Positions 23,605 through 34,895 of a DNA stretch of 64,000 bases are shown here, in pieces. Position numbers and translations under genes: made by a program. Source of the stretch: Clavibacter sp. A6099 (GTDB lineage: Bacteria > Actinomycetota > Actinomycetes > Actinomycetales > Microbacteriaceae); the NCBI RefSeq assembly GCF_021919125.1, contig NZ_CP083439.1, positions 2,790,001 to 2,854,000 of the forward strand, written 5' to 3'. Position 1 is the first letter of the stretch; every line of letters starts with the position of its first letter. The notes under the pieces were generated by a model. It ran no database searches and had not been told where the DNA came from. It saw nothing but the letters and a program-made list of their open reading frames with translations.

Positions 23605-25599
23605 ATGACACGGAACCCCTCGGAACCACACCCCTCTCCCTCCTCAGCGCGATCCACGAATGACCGCCCGCCCCTTCGTCCGCGCATCGCACGGCTCGTG
23701 TCGGCGCTCGCCGGCGTCGGCCTCGCGTTCGGGCTCGCAGCGAGCGCCGTGCCGCCCGCGCAGGCCCTGAGCGCGGTCTCGCACGGTGTCGGCTACGCAT
23801 CGGCGCCGGATGGCCGATGGCTGGGCTCGTACCGGATGGACGACGGGCGGCTCGGCTTCTGCATCGACGTCGGGCTCGCCGCGCCGCCCGGCCACGCGTA
23901 CTCCCCGGTCGATGACGCGGGTGCGTCACCCGAGGACCGGGCACGGCTCGCCTACATCTCGAGGCGCTGGGCCGGATCCGCGGATCCCGACACCGCCGCG
24001 GCGGGGCAGCTCGCCACGTGGAGCATCACCGGCCTCGGCGCGCACGACCTCGCCTGGTACGCGGCGCGCGCCGGCGATCACGCGGGCGCAGTCGAGTCCC
24101 GCGCGCGCGACATGCTGGCGGAGACGGCCGCTCGCGCGTCGCGTTCGGTGTCCGCGTCCGCGACGGTGGCCCTCGGCGACGACGGGCGCGGGTCCGTGCG
24201 CGTCGACCTGCGGGCCGACCTCGTGGCGGGCGGGCCCGCGGACGTGCCGGCCGGGTCCGAGACCGGCACCGTCACGCTCGACGGCGCCGTGTTCGACGAC
24301 GGGAGCACGACCGCGCAGGTGGCGAACGGCGCAGCGGTGCCGCTGCGGGCGACCGGATCGTCGGCGGCGCTGCACGTGACGGCGAGCGCCGTCTTCTCCT
24401 CCCTCCCGTACGGCGACGCCCTCGACGCGGTGGGCGATGACGGCGCGTCGCAGCGGATGATCCTGGCCCGACCCGCGGACGCCCGAGCCGAGGCGCGGGC
24501 GGACGCGCAGGCGCCGAGCCCGCTCCCCTTCGCCCCGCGCGTCGTCACGCGCACCTCACGCGCCGTGGCGTCCGTCGGCGACGAGCTGACGGACTCGCTC
24601 CAGGTGTCCGCGGATCCCGCGGCGGCCGCCGATCACGGGAGACCGGCGACCTCGGCTGGCTGGGGGCTGACCCGCGGAGGCGACGGGGCCCTGGTGCCCG
24701 TGCCGGTCACCGTCCGCAGCAGGCTCCTCGGCCCCTTCACGGAGCAGGTCGGACCCGAGCGCGAGGACGTCCCCGCCGGCGCCCCGGAGGTCTGCGAGGT
24801 CGTGACCCGCATCGACCACGGCCCGGGGGACTACACCTCGCCCGCCTGCCGCCTCGCGGCCGGCGGCTTCTACACCTGGGTGGAGTCCATCTCACCCGAG
24901 GACACGGCCGTGCCAGCCGGGCGGGCACGGGTCCTGCCCTGGCAGTCGACCTTCGGCGCATCCACCGAGACGACGCAGGTCCCGCAGCCGCCGCGGATCA
25001 CGACGACCATCGGGGCGTCGGAGATCGCGACGGGCAGCTGCCAGACCGACACGCTGCACGCGACGTCGTTCGTCGGGGTGGGCCCCGTCCCCGTGCGCAT
25101 CCGCCTCGCGGGTCCGTTCGCGGCCGCGCCCGCCGAGGGCGAGGCGGTGGTCGTCCCCGAGGGCGGCACCTCAGGCGGGCCGGAGTCCGACGTCGCCGTG
25201 TCCGGTGACGGGGATGCGACCACGCCCTGCATGCGCGTCCTCTCGCCCGGGTGGTACGTCGCCGTCCTCGACAGTCCTGGGCGTCCCGCCGGAGACGCGG
25301 ACGGTGCAGCCATCGCGCCGTTCGCCGACCACACGGCGCACGTGAGCGAGACCTTCCATGCGGGCCCGCCGCCCTCCGTCGCCGTACCCGCATCGCCCGC
25401 GCGCTCCCAGCTGGCCATGACGGGAGGAGGGCCGGGGATCGACCTGCCGGGAACCGGTGCGACGCAGCGGATGGGCGCGTTGCCGCTCGCATGCGCCGCG
25501 ACCGCGATCGGTGCGCTGGGAGCCGCCGGCATCGGCGTACGTCACGCCGGCCGCCGCCGTCGAGCCCCGGCTAGAGCTTCTCGATGGGCGCGATCTTGA
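23605..25599 (+). CDS. LPXTG-anchored surface protein with a thioester-type N-terminal domain
   Basis: 664 residues. Signal peptide cleaved near Ala54. The next about 110 residues resemble a Cys-Gln thioester (TQXA) domain: the candidate Cys is 86 in LGFCIDVG and the candidate Gln is 135 in GQLATWSITG. Two related modules follow (about 310-435 and 445-560). Each has a LxGPF strand, a T..PC/SPAC pair and a closing YxW/YVAV strand. The end is a sortase signal: LPGTG at 614-618, a hydrophobic helix and an Arg-rich tail. The likely role is a covalently anchored adhesin; host binding is inference. Its last 29 nt overlap the 3' end of pcrA on the other strand. Confidence 0.82.
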   Translation: MTRNPSEPHPSPSSARSTNDRPPLRPRIARLVSALAGVGLAFGLAASAVPPAQALSAVSHGVGYASAPDGRWLGSYRMDDGRLGFCIDVGLAAPPGHAYSPVDDAGASPEDRARLAYISRRWAGSADPDTAAAGQLATWSITGLGAHDLAWYAARAGDHAGAVESRARDMLAETAARASRSVSASATVALGDDGRGSVRVDLRADLVAGGPADVPAGSETGTVTLDGAVFDDGSTTAQVANGAAVPLRATGSSAALHVTASAVFSSLPYGDALDAVGDDGASQRMILARPADARAEARADAQAPSPLPFAPRVVTRTSRAVASVGDELTDSLQVSADPAAAADHGRPATSAGWGLTRGGDGALVPVPVTVRSRLLGPFTEQVGPEREDVPAGAPEVCEVVTRIDHGPGDYTSPACRLAAGGFYTWVESISPEDTAVPAGRARVLPWQSTFGASTETTQVPQPPRITTTIGASEIATGSCQTDTLHATSFVGVGPVPVRIRLAGPFAAAPAEGEAVVVPEGGTSGGPESDVAVSGDGDATTPCMRVLSPGWYVAVLDSPGRPAGDADGAAIAPFADHTAHVSETFHAGPPPSVAVPASPARSQLAMTGGGPGIDLPGTGATQRMGALPLACAATAIGALGAAGIGVRHAGRRRRAPARASRWARS

Positions 25600-28021
25600 T
25601 GAGCAGCCGCTTGCGACCGGCCGGTCCGTCGAACTGCACCTCGGCGATGCGCTTGCGTCCCTCGCCCGTGACGCCCGTGACACGGCCGTCGCCGAAGTCG
25701 GTGTGGCGGATGCGGTCGCCGAACGCGAGCTCGAGGTCGCCGTTGTCGCGCACCTGGCCGGTGACCGTGTTGGCCCACTGGGTCTTGGGTCGCGGTGGCG
25801 GCGGCAGCGCCGGATCCTCGAAGCCGCTCGACGAGCGCGAGCGACCGCCGTACCCGCCTCCCTCCCGCCGGGCGTTGAGGGCGCGCGGTTGGGTGCCACC
25901 GCGCGATGTGGCCATGCCGGGCGACTGCTTCCAGTCGATGAGCTCGGCCGGGATCTCCTGCAGGTACCGGCTGGGCATGGCGACGTTGACCTCGCCGAAC
26001 TGGGCCCGCGTCATCGCGAGGGAGATGAAGAGGCGCCGACGGGCTCGTGTGATGCCGACGTAGAACAGGCGCCGCTCCTCCGCCGGGCCGCCGGGCTCGT
26101 TGGCCGACATGCGGTGCGGCAGCAGGTCCTCCTCCACGCCGGTGAGGAAGACCGAGTCGTACTCCAGGCCCTTCGCTGTGTGGAGGGTCATGAGGGACAC
26201 GGTGCCGCTCGAGTCGTCGAGCTCATCCGCCGCGGCGACGAGCGAGACCTCCGTGAGGAAGTCGACCAGCTGGCCCTCGGGATTGTTGCGCGAGAACTCC
26301 TTGGTGACGGCGACGAGCTCCTCGACGTTCTCCGCGCGGGCCTCGTCCTGCGCGTCCTTGCTGGCCCGGAGCGCCTGGACCAGGCCGCTCTTCTCCAGCA
26401 GCGTGGTCACCAGGTCGCCGACGGACGTCCGTCCTTCGGGCCGCTCGGGGTCCATTAGGAGCGCGACCTCGTCGAGCATGCGCGAGAGCGTGAGGATCGC
26501 CTGCGTCACCTTGGGCCCGAGCCCCAGCTCGGACGCACGGCGCATGGCCTCCCGGAAGGTGACGCCGTGCGACTCCGCGAAGTTGGCGAGGGCCGTCTCC
26601 GTGGCGGGGCCGATGCCGCGCTTCGGGGTGTTGAGGATGCGGCGCAGCGCCAGCACGTCCGCGGGGTTGGCGACGGCGATCAGGTACGCCATGGCGTCCT
26701 TGATCTCCGCCCGCTCGTAGAACTTCGTGCCGCCCATGATCCGGTAGGGCACGGCCGAGCGGATGAGGATCTCCTCGAGCGCTCGCGTCTGCGCGTTGGT
26801 CCGATAGAAGACGGCGATCTCCGAGTAGGCGGTGCCCTCCTCATGCAGCTTCTGGATCTCGTCGGCGACGAACTGCGCCTCGTCGTGCCCCGAGTACCCC
26901 GTGAAGCCGACGATCTTGTCGCCGTCGCCGATGGAGGTCCACAGCTTCTTGTCCTTGCGGTCGAAGTTGTTCGAGATGACGGCGTTGGCGGCGGTGAGGA
27001 TGTTCTGGGTCGACCGGTAGTTCTGCTCGAGGAGCACGACCTTCGACTGCGGGAAGTCGCGCTCGAACTCGGTGATGTTGCGGATGTCGGCGCCGCGGAA
27101 GGCGTAGATCGACTGGTCGCTGTCGCCCACCACGGTGAGCGAGGCCCCGTCGATCCCGCCCATGCCGTTCGTGGACATGCGGGTGTCGACGGGCACGTCC
27201 TCCGGGGCGACGGCGCGCGTCAGCTCGCGGATGAGGGAGTACTGCGCGTGGTTCGTGTCCTGGTACTCGTCCACGAGCACGTGCCGGAAGCGCCGCTGGT
27301 AGAGCGCCGCCACCTTGGGGAAGGCGCGGAAGAGGTAGACCGTCTGGCCGATGAGGTCGTCGAAGTCGAAGGCGTTGGCGGAGGCGAGCGAGCGCGTGTA
27401 CTGCCGGAAGATCTCCACGAACATGGCCTCGGCAGGATCGTTGAAGTTCGCCGTGCGCGCGAAGGTGTCCGCGTCCGACAGCTCGTTCTTGAGCTTCGAT
27501 ATGCGGCCCGACACCGACGAGACGGTGAAGCCGAGCGTGTCCGCGTCGAGCTGCTTGATGATCCGCTTGATGAGCACGCGGCTGTCCGCGGAGTCGTAGA
27601 TGGTGAAGTTCTGCGTGAAGCCGAAGGCCTCCGCCTCGCGTCGGAGGATGCGCACGCACGCGGAGTGGAAGGTGGAGATCCACATGCCCTCGGACGCCTG
27701 CCCGAGGAGGGACTCGACGCGCTCGCGCATCTCGGCGGCGGCCTTGTTCGTGAAGGTGATGGCGAGGATCTGGCTCGGCCACGCCTCCCGGGACTCGATG
27801 AGGCTGGCGATGCGGTGCGTGAGCACGCGCGTCTTGCCGGAACCGGCGCCCGCGACGATGAGCAGCGCGGGACCCCGGTAGACGACGGCCTCCCGCTGCT
27901 CCGGGTTGAGGCCCTCCAGCAGCGGATCCTCCGGAGCGCCCGACCCCCCGGCGGCACCCGACCGGCCGTCGAGGATGATCGGCGTGCTGGAGGGGGAGAT
28001 GGCGGCGGGGTCGGAACTCAT
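25571..28021 (-). CDS. pcrA: ATP-dependent DNA helicase, UvrD/PcrA type
   Basis: 816-residue superfamily 1A 3'-5' helicase for nucleotide-excision repair and replication-fork maintenance. Motif I is GAGSGKT with Lys63; Ia TFTNKAAAEM; II VDEYQDTN; III GDSDQSIYAFRGAD; IV EQNYRS; V TLHTAKGLEYD; VI RLFYVGITRAR. A C-terminal Tudor-like segment ends DFGDGRVTGV...IEKL, as in actinobacterial PcrA that contacts RNA polymerase. The ATG lies 10 nt after TAGGAT, so the mRNA leader is at most a few bases. It converges on the LPXTG gene and overlaps it. Confidence 0.96.
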   Translation of the reverse strand: MSSDPAAISPSSTPIILDGRSGAAGGSGAPEDPLLEGLNPEQREAVVYRGPALLIVAGAGSGKTRVLTHRIASLIESREAWPSQILAITFTNKAAAEMRERVESLLGQASEGMWISTFHSACVRILRREAEAFGFTQNFTIYDSADSRVLIKRIIKQLDADTLGFTVSSVSGRISKLKNELSDADTFARTANFNDPAEAMFVEIFRQYTRSLASANAFDFDDLIGQTVYLFRAFPKVAALYQRRFRHVLVDEYQDTNHAQYSLIRELTRAVAPEDVPVDTRMSTNGMGGIDGASLTVVGDSDQSIYAFRGADIRNITEFERDFPQSKVVLLEQNYRSTQNILTAANAVISNNFDRKDKKLWTSIGDGDKIVGFTGYSGHDEAQFVADEIQKLHEEGTAYSEIAVFYRTNAQTRALEEILIRSAVPYRIMGGTKFYERAEIKDAMAYLIAVANPADVLALRRILNTPKRGIGPATETALANFAESHGVTFREAMRRASELGLGPKVTQAILTLSRMLDEVALLMDPERPEGRTSVGDLVTTLLEKSGLVQALRASKDAQDEARAENVEELVAVTKEFSRNNPEGQLVDFLTEVSLVAAADELDDSSGTVSLMTLHTAKGLEYDSVFLTGVEEDLLPHRMSANEPGGPAEERRLFYVGITRARRRLFISLAMTRAQFGEVNVAMPSRYLQEIPAELIDWKQSPGMATSRGGTQPRALNARREGGGYGGRSRSSSGFEDPALPPPPRPKTQWANTVTGQVRDNGDLELAFGDRIRHTDFGDGRVTGVTGEGRKRIAEVQFDGPAGRKRLLIKIAPIEKL

Positions 28022-28031
28022 GTCGGCATCG

Positions 28032-28037
28032 ATCCTA
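28032..28037 (-). promoter_or_regulatory. Candidate -10 (TAGGAT) for pcrA
   Basis: TAGGAT ends 10 nt before the ATG at 28021, with a tandem repeat immediately upstream. Confidence 0.35.
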
Positions 28038-28049
28038 GGCGCTGCCCCC

Positions 28050-28103
28050 GACGCGGAGACGGGCGCCGACGCGGAGACGGGCGCCGGTGCGGAGACGAGC
28101 GCC
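28050..28103. repeat. 18-bp tandem repeat, three copies plus a partial fourth
   Basis: Units GACGCGGAGACGGGCGCC at 28050 and 28068 are identical. The third (28086-28103) differs at three positions, and a degraded unit follows to about 28120. Lies between the pcrA start and the end of the phosphodiesterase gene. Confidence 0.8.
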
Positions 28104-28138
28104 GGCGCGGACGCAGGGCCGTGCCGGCGCGGAGAGCC

Positions 28139-29188
28139 CTAGCTCCCCGCGGCCGCGGCCCGCTCCCCCACGAGCCGGACCGCGAGATCCGGGTGGTCGA
28201 CGAAGACGCCGTCGACACCCGCGTCGAGGAGCCGGCCCCAGTGCGTGCCGAAGTCGCCGTGCGCGGACTTCGCACCGGGCCCGCGGAGGGACCGGGGCAG
28301 GAACGCGTTCTCGGGGCGCAGCGTCCAGGTGAAGACCGACAGTCCGGCCCGGTGAGCGCGCTCGACCAGGTCGGACACGGGAGCGGCCTCGTCAGCGGAG
28401 CCGAAGCCGTCGGCCGGGCAGATGCGCTCGACGCCCACGCTGATCCCGTCCACCTCCGCGGCGAGCGCCGCCAGACCGGCGTCGGTCAGCTGGTCCTCGA
28501 ACGTGACGGCCGAGTCGCCGTGACGCGCGACCTCGTCGATCGCCGCGCCGCGCCCCTCGAGGAGGTACACCAGCCGGGCCGCGATGCCGTGCGCCCGGAC
28601 GCCGAGGAGCGCCGTCCGCTCGAAGGACTCGATCGTGAGGCGCGACGCGTCGTCCGACCAGCCGTGCTCGCGGAGGTCGCGGGCGAGCAGCTCGTCGAGC
28701 GGCATGCCGAGCGCGGCGAAGTGCGTGGCGTGCTTGATCTCCGCGACCATGCTGAGCGGGCGTCCGTGGCGCGTCGACTCCTGGTCGATGATCCGCAGCA
28801 GGTCGGGCAGGGAGAGCACGGTCTCCTCGTCGTCGTGGGCCGCGCTGTCCGGCCGGGCCGCGGGCACCCGCTCCCGGCAGCGCAGCGTGCGGATCTCGGC
28901 CCACGTCATGTCCTCGGTGAACCAGCCCGTGCGCTCGACGCCGTCGACGACGCGAGCGGCACGGCGATCGGCGAACTCGGGTCGGTCGGCGACGTCGGTC
29001 GTGCCGGACAGCTCGTTCTCGTGCCGGATGACGAGCACGCCGTCGGAGGACGCGACGAGGTCGGGTTCGACGGCGTCCGCGCCCTGCGCGAAGCCGAGCC
29101 GCACGGCGGCGGCGGAGTGCTCGGGGCGGTAGCCGCTGGCTCCGCGATGCGCGATGACGAGGGGGCGAGGGCGAGGGGCGTGATCCAC
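28139..29188 (-). CDS. Glycerophosphodiester phosphodiesterase
   Basis: Hydrolyses glycerophosphodiesters to sn-glycerol-3-phosphate and an alcohol. 349 residues from the GTG at 29188. The GDPD core starts at residue 14: HRGASGYRPEHS (catalytic His14, metal-binding Glu), then AVEPDLV with the metal-binding Glu41 and Asp43. The general acid/base region, EIK and the closing DGVFVDHPDL are also present. No signal peptide, so cytosolic despite the GlpQ-like length. The start is chosen because TAGCGT lies 7 nt upstream (leaderless); GTG at 29197 is the alternative. Followed by pcrA after 117 bp. Confidence 0.93.
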   Translation of the reverse strand: MDHAPRPRPLVIAHRGASGYRPEHSAAAVRLGFAQGADAVEPDLVASSDGVLVIRHENELSGTTDVADRPEFADRRAARVVDGVERTGWFTEDMTWAEIRTLRCRERVPAARPDSAAHDDEETVLSLPDLLRIIDQESTRHGRPLSMVAEIKHATHFAALGMPLDELLARDLREHGWSDDASRLTIESFERTALLGVRAHGIAARLVYLLEGRGAAIDEVARHGDSAVTFEDQLTDAGLAALAAEVDGISVGVERICPADGFGSADEAAPVSDLVERAHRAGLSVFTWTLRPENAFLPRSLRGPGAKSAHGDFGTHWGRLLDAGVDGVFVDHPDLAVRLVGERAAAAGS

Positions 29189-29195
29189 GCCGGGC

Positions 29196-29201
29196 ACGCT
29201 A
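29196..29201 (-). promoter_or_regulatory. -10 element (TAGCGT) of the leaderless phosphodiesterase start
   Basis: TAGCGT is followed by 7 nt and GTG (29188). It overlaps the alternative GTG at 29197, which argues against that start. Confidence 0.45.
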
Positions 29202-29329
29202 CATGCGCCAGGTGGACGGCGAGCGCGTACTCATCTGAGGAAATACACGGCCCGCGCGAGTGGTCTCCCAGCCTGGCCAGCTAAATTGGTCGTCAATCAC
29301 GTTCAACCACCATTGAGAGTAGAAGGACC

Positions 29330-30139
29330 ATGGCCAACCCCACGTTCTCCAACAACCCGGTCTTCAACGGCCGGGGAGCGACGCCCACGAGGGATGTGAC
29401 CCCGGAGAGCCTCGACGAGCTGTACGCCCGCCCGTCCGCGACGGCCTCCGAGACCGACCGCATGACCTTCGAGGACACGACCGTCAAGACGGTCAGCCTC
29501 CTCGCGATCGTCGTCGTACTCGGCGCGGTCGCGTGGCTCTCCGGCCCGCTCGCGCTCCCCCTCGCCATGCTCGGCGCCATCGGCGGCCTCGTGCTGGGCC
29601 TCGTCAACTCCTTCAAGAAGGAGCCGTCCGTCCCGCTCATCGTCGCCTACGCTGCGTTCGAGGGGCTCTTCGTCGGCGGCATCTCGCGCATGTTCGAGTC
29701 GATCGCCCCGGGCGTCGCGACTCAGGCCCTCCTTGGGACGGCGGCCGTCTTCACCACCGTGCTTCTGCTGTTCCGCAGCGGCAAGGTCCGCGCGTCTGCC
29801 AAGGCGACGAAGATCTTCCTGTTCGCCATGGTCGGCTACGCCCTCTTCTCGCTCGTCAACGTGGGACTCATGATCTTCGGTGTCACCACCGACCCGTGGG
29901 GACTTCGCGGTACCTCGATCCCCGGCACCAACATCCCGTTCGGCGTGGTCCTCGGCCTCTTCGCCGTCGTCCTCGCCTCGTACTCCCTCGTGATGGACTT
30001 CGACTTCATCCAGCGCGGCGTCCGTGCCGGCGCACCGCGCAAGTACGGCTGGACCGCCGCCTTCGGCCTCGTCGTCACCATCGTGTGGCTGTACGTCGAG
30101 CTGCTGCGCCTGTTCGCGATCCTGCGCGGCAACAACTAG
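29330..30139 (+). CDS. Bax inhibitor-1/YccA-like membrane protein
   Basis: 269 residues. A soluble about 50-residue N-terminus (with NNPVFNGRG) precedes seven hydrophobic helices. Conserved segments EGLFVGGISRMFE and DFDFIQRGV...YGWTAAFGLVVTIVWLYVELLRL identify the actinobacterial Bax1-I-like family. The paired Asp residues of the DFDFI region correspond to the family's proton/calcium-sensing acidic pair. The role is uncertain (ion leak or stress resistance by analogy with TMBIM proteins). The start ATG has AGAAGGA 5 nt upstream. Monocistronic, with a terminator at 30181. Confidence 0.88.
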   Translation: MANPTFSNNPVFNGRGATPTRDVTPESLDELYARPSATASETDRMTFEDTTVKTVSLLAIVVVLGAVAWLSGPLALPLAMLGAIGGLVLGLVNSFKKEPSVPLIVAYAAFEGLFVGGISRMFESIAPGVATQALLGTAAVFTTVLLLFRSGKVRASAKATKIFLFAMVGYALFSLVNVGLMIFGVTTDPWGLRGTSIPGTNIPFGVVLGLFAVVLASYSLVMDFDFIQRGVRAGAPRKYGWTAAFGLVVTIVWLYVELLRLFAILRGNN

Positions 30140-30180
30140 CACCACCGCCGGTCCGCGGCACAGCACCGCGGACCGGCAGC

Positions 30181-30220
30181 ATGACGAAGGCCGCTCCCCG
30201 AGGGGAGCGGCCTTCGTCAT
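30181..30220. terminator. Bidirectional terminator between the Bax1-like gene and guaA
   Basis: Perfect 19-bp stem with a 2-nt loop, lying between convergent stops. Confidence 0.85.
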
Positions 30221-30247
30221 GTCAGCGCCGGAGCGCGAGCGGGAGGA

Positions 30248-31824
<1,577 letters not shown>

Positions 31825-31828
<4 letters not shown>

Positions 31829-32367
31829 GTGGTGGCCTCCGTGGTGGTGGTCGGGTCGATGGGTCGGGGGTCCGCGTCGTCGCGGTCGTCGGCGGACGCG
31901 CTCGCGCGGCGGGGCGCCTCGAGCTTCGCGATGACCTCCCGCACGCGGCGGGCGATGCGCGCCTCGACGATGAAGGAGAGGAACGGCACGACGCCGCCCG
32001 CGGCGATGAGGATGAAGCGGGTGAACGACCAGCGCATCTTCTGCCAGAGCAGGAAGTCGCTGATGAGGTAGACCACGTAGATGTTGCCGTGGACGATCTG
32101 GATCAGGAGGCTCAGGTTCGTGCCCGTGAGCGTGTCCGCGGGCGACAGCGCGAGGAAGCCGGAGGGACCGTTCAGCTCGAGCTCGTAGCCGGCGCCGGCC
32201 AGGTACTGCAGCGATCCGTCGACGAACTGGAAGCCGGGGAGGTACTTGATGCCCATCTCCACGACGAGGAGGAGGAGGAACGCGCCGGTGATGAACGCCA
32301 TGACGCGGTAGAAGCCGAGGACCCTCCGGATCTGCGGGACGTCGGAGCGCTTGAGTCCGTAGGCCAT
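31825..32367 (-). CDS. DUF3817 membrane protein
   Basis: 180 residues with three or four transmembrane helices (about 20-40, 95-110, 120-135). The DUF3817 pattern [15 protein letters not shown] and [19 protein letters not shown] is clear. The cytosolic Asp/Thr-rich tail is probably disordered. The function is unknown; actinobacterial homologues often sit next to guaA, as here. ATG 6 nt after TAGGAT (leaderless), that hexamer overlapping the SURF1 stop. It overlaps guaA by 4 nt. Confidence 0.85.
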
Positions 32368-32373
32368 GCGTGG

Positions 32374-32379
32374 ATCCTA
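32374..32379 (-). promoter_or_regulatory. -10 element (TAGGAT) of the leaderless DUF3817-guaA start
   Basis: TAGGAT lies 6 nt before the ATG at 32367 and overlaps the SURF1 stop codon. It would allow guaA expression independent of the upstream genes. Confidence 0.55.
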
Positions 32380-33375
32380 CCGGTCGGCGTCTGCGCGGCT
32401 CCCGCGTCCGGGGGCGCCGACGGGGTCGTCGCGGTCGCCCTCGGGGAGCGGCTCGTCGTCGTCGTCCTCGTCGTCGTCCTCGCGGTAGCCGGGCTGCTCG
32501 CGCGTCCAGGTGTCGCGGACGGTGCGGTACCAGATGACGATCGCGAAGATCGCGAACACCGCCCACTCCGCCGCGTAGAAGATGTTCAGCCAGTTGAGCT
32601 GCACGGCCTCGCTCGGGGGCGGCGAGTCGATCGCCGTGAGGCCGGCGACCGGGGTCGACGCGACGATGAAGCCGTTGTAGACGTCGCCCACGTCGCCCGG
32701 CCAGAGGTTGACGAGCGCGGCCGTGCTCAGCCGCGTCATGCGCTGGGGGTCCTGGCCCTCGCCTGAAGGCTCGGGCTGCTCGCTCGGGAGGAAGCGGCCG
32801 ATGACGTCCTGGACCCCCGTCGGGGATCCGTCGCCCGCGTTCAGCTGCGCAGCGACGCCCGCCGCCTCCCCGTCGGTCGCGGACCAGCCGAGCGCGACGG
32901 GCACGCTGGCGGGCAGCGCGCCGGGCGCCGCATCCGCCGGGCCGCCGTCGTCCGTGATGGAGAGGTGGCCGACGACCCAGGCGCCGGTGCGGCCGGAGTT
33001 GAGGCGGTCGGAGACGACGACGAAGTCGCCGGGGACGAGCGACCCCTGGACGGTGACCATGTGCCCGGCGGACGTGTCGGTGACGTATCCCTGCGGCGCG
33101 ACCAGCGTGCCGAGCGGCAGCGCCGTCTCGGTGTCGCGCTCGATGACGACGCCCGACTCGACCGCGCGCGCCAGCTGCCATTGCCCGAGCGCCGCGAAGC
33201 CCGCGGCGATGACGAGCGCGAGCGCCAGCAGCGCGAGGGAGCGGGGGCGCCGGGCGACCTGGCCGACGGAGGGGCCGGGGGCGTCCGGCACGCCGGGTCC
33301 GCCCGGGCCGGATCCCGCGGGCTCGGCGTCGGGACGCGGGGCGGCGTCGGAGCGGGGGTCGGATGCGTGCGTCAT
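32377..33375 (-). CDS. SURF1 family protein (cytochrome oxidase assembly factor)
   Basis: 332 residues. An about 45-residue Pro/Gly-rich N-terminus is followed by TM1 ending in the family motif GQWQLAR, then a large extracytoplasmic domain ([17 protein letters not shown]) and TM2 near residue 275 ([24 protein letters not shown]). The C-terminal tail is strongly acidic. SURF1 proteins assist insertion of heme a into cytochrome c oxidase; this is family knowledge. ATG overlaps the antiporter's TGA by 1 nt (TGATG), so it is cotranscribed. Confidence 0.9.
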   Translation of the reverse strand: MTHASDPRSDAAPRPDAEPAGSGPGGPGVPDAPGPSVGQVARRPRSLALLALALVIAAGFAALGQWQLARAVESGVVIERDTETALPLGTLVAPQGYVTDTSAGHMVTVQGSLVPGDFVVVSDRLNSGRTGAWVVGHLSITDDGGPADAAPGALPASVPVALGWSATDGEAAGVAAQLNAGDGSPTGVQDVIGRFLPSEQPEPSGEGQDPQRMTRLSTAALVNLWPGDVGDVYNGFIVASTPVAGLTAIDSPPPSEAVQLNWLNIFYAAEWAVFAIFAIVIWYRTVRDTWTREQPGYREDDDEDDDDEPLPEGDRDDPVGAPGRGSRADADR

Positions 33376-34892
33376 CAGTAGTCGGGTTCCCGTTCGCGGG
33401 TGGGTGGTCTCCAGGTGTCGTGGTCGGACTGCTGCCCGGCCTGCTCGGCGCGGCGGTCGGGCCGCGGGCCCGCGGCGCTCCCTGCGTCGCCGGCGTCTTC
33501 GTCCGCCCCGCGCCGGGCGTCGAGGGCGCCCTCCGCCTCGGGGCCGGTGCCCGGCGTCACGCCGCGCGCCACGGTGCCCGGTCGGGGCCCCGCCACCGCC
33601 AGGCCGTCGTCGAAGGCGTCGGCCGGCACCTGCTCGCCGCGCTCGGCGGCCTCGAACAGGGCGAGCGCGCCGGCCCGCTCCGCGTCGCGCCCGGCCTTCT
33701 CGGCCGCGCGCTTCGTGGCGGAGCGGTACCTCGTGGGCAGCACGGCGGTGCCGATGCGCACCGAGTTCGCGGCGAGGAGCGGCCCCATGATCGCCATCAC
33801 CAGCACGTAGAGGCCCGCGAACGGCTGGATCCGCTCGTCGAGCCCCGCCGACAGCGACAGCGTCGCGAGGATGAGCGCGAACTCGCCCCGGTTCTGCAGG
33901 ATGAACGCCGTGTTGATGCCGGCCTGCGCTCCGTGTCCGTTGAGCCAGGCGACGAACTGCCCGGCGATGATGTTGAGCACCACCGTCATGAGCACCGCGA
34001 GGAGCACCGGGACGAGCACGGTGGGGAACTCCCCCGGATCCAGCGCCAGGCCGAAGTTGAGGAAGAAGAACGCGCCGAACACGTCGCGCAGCGGGATCGC
34101 GATCTGCTCGATGCGGTTGCGCACCCGGGTAGCGCCGAGGACCAGCCCGATGAGGAAGGCGCCGATCGCGTCCGTGACGCCGAGCACCTCGCCGATGCCG
34201 CCGAAGAGGATCGCGAGGCCGAAGAACAGGACCGTGAACAGCTCGACGTCGCGCGTGCGCATGAACCGCGACAGGAACGCGCCGCCCTTCCGCGCGACCG
34301 TGAACATCACGACGAGGAAGGCGAACGACACCGCCAGCTGGCCCACCACCGCCCACGGCTCGGTCTGCCCGCTCAGCACGACCGACACGATGGCGAGGTA
34401 GACGGCGATGAAGATGTCCTCGACCACGGTGACGCCCAGGATCATGGGCGTCTCGTCGTTGGCCAGGCGGTTCAGCTCGATGAGCAGCTTGGTGACGATG
34501 GCGCTCGAGGACGTCGCCGTCATGCCCGCGATGATGAGCGCCTCGCGGGTGCCCCAGCCGAGCGCGAACCCGAACGCGAACCCGACGCCCATGTTGATGA
34601 GGACGTACGAGCCGCCCGAGATGATGAGCTTGCCGGCGTTGCCGAAGAACTCGTCCTGGTCGAACTCCAGCCCGAGGTTGAACAGCAGGAGGATCAGGCC
34701 GAAGACGGCGATCAGCTCGATGTCGCCCGAGGCGAAGTCGAGCGGGAACCAGTCGACGCTCGGGCTCGCGAGGAGGCCGACGAGCATGTAGATGGGGATC
34801 GCGGGCAGGCCGATGCGCTTGCCGAGCTGGCCGAACGCGTAGGCGAGGACGAACAGCAGGCCGAGGACGATGAGGTCGAGGCCGTGGTGCAC
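33375..34892 (-). CDS. CPA2 cation/proton antiporter, KhtU-like
   Basis: 505 residues. The CPA2 membrane domain (about residues 5-385, 12-13 helices) includes [19 protein letters not shown] and DAIGAFLIG motifs and the conserved NRGEFALIL. The C-terminal about 110 residues are charged, Gly/Pro/Arg-rich and probably disordered, with no RCK domain attached. The RCK_C-type regulator is instead encoded separately just upstream (34896-35429). That arrangement matches the KhtT-KhtU K+/H+ antiporter of Bacillus. GTG start only 3 nt after the partner's stop. Confidence 0.9.
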   Translation of the reverse strand: MHHGLDLIVLGLLFVLAYAFGQLGKRIGLPAIPIYMLVGLLASPSVDWFPLDFASGDIELIAVFGLILLLFNLGLEFDQDEFFGNAGKLIISGGSYVLINMGVGFAFGFALGWGTREALIIAGMTATSSSAIVTKLLIELNRLANDETPMILGVTVVEDIFIAVYLAIVSVVLSGQTEPWAVVGQLAVSFAFLVVMFTVARKGGAFLSRFMRTRDVELFTVLFFGLAILFGGIGEVLGVTDAIGAFLIGLVLGATRVRNRIEQIAIPLRDVFGAFFFLNFGLALDPGEFPTVLVPVLLAVLMTVVLNIIAGQFVAWLNGHGAQAGINTAFILQNRGEFALILATLSLSAGLDERIQPFAGLYVLVMAIMGPLLAANSVRIGTAVLPTRYRSATKRAAEKAGRDAERAGALALFEAAERGEQVPADAFDDGLAVAGPRPGTVARGVTPGTGPEAEGALDARRGADEDAGDAGSAAGPRPDRRAEQAGQQSDHDTWRPPTREREPDY

Positions 34893-34895
34893 CCG

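Noticed and set aside
20058-23663. 1201-codon open frame on the plus strand
   Set aside because: Shadow of perM, sucD and sucC on the other strand; no recognisable motif.
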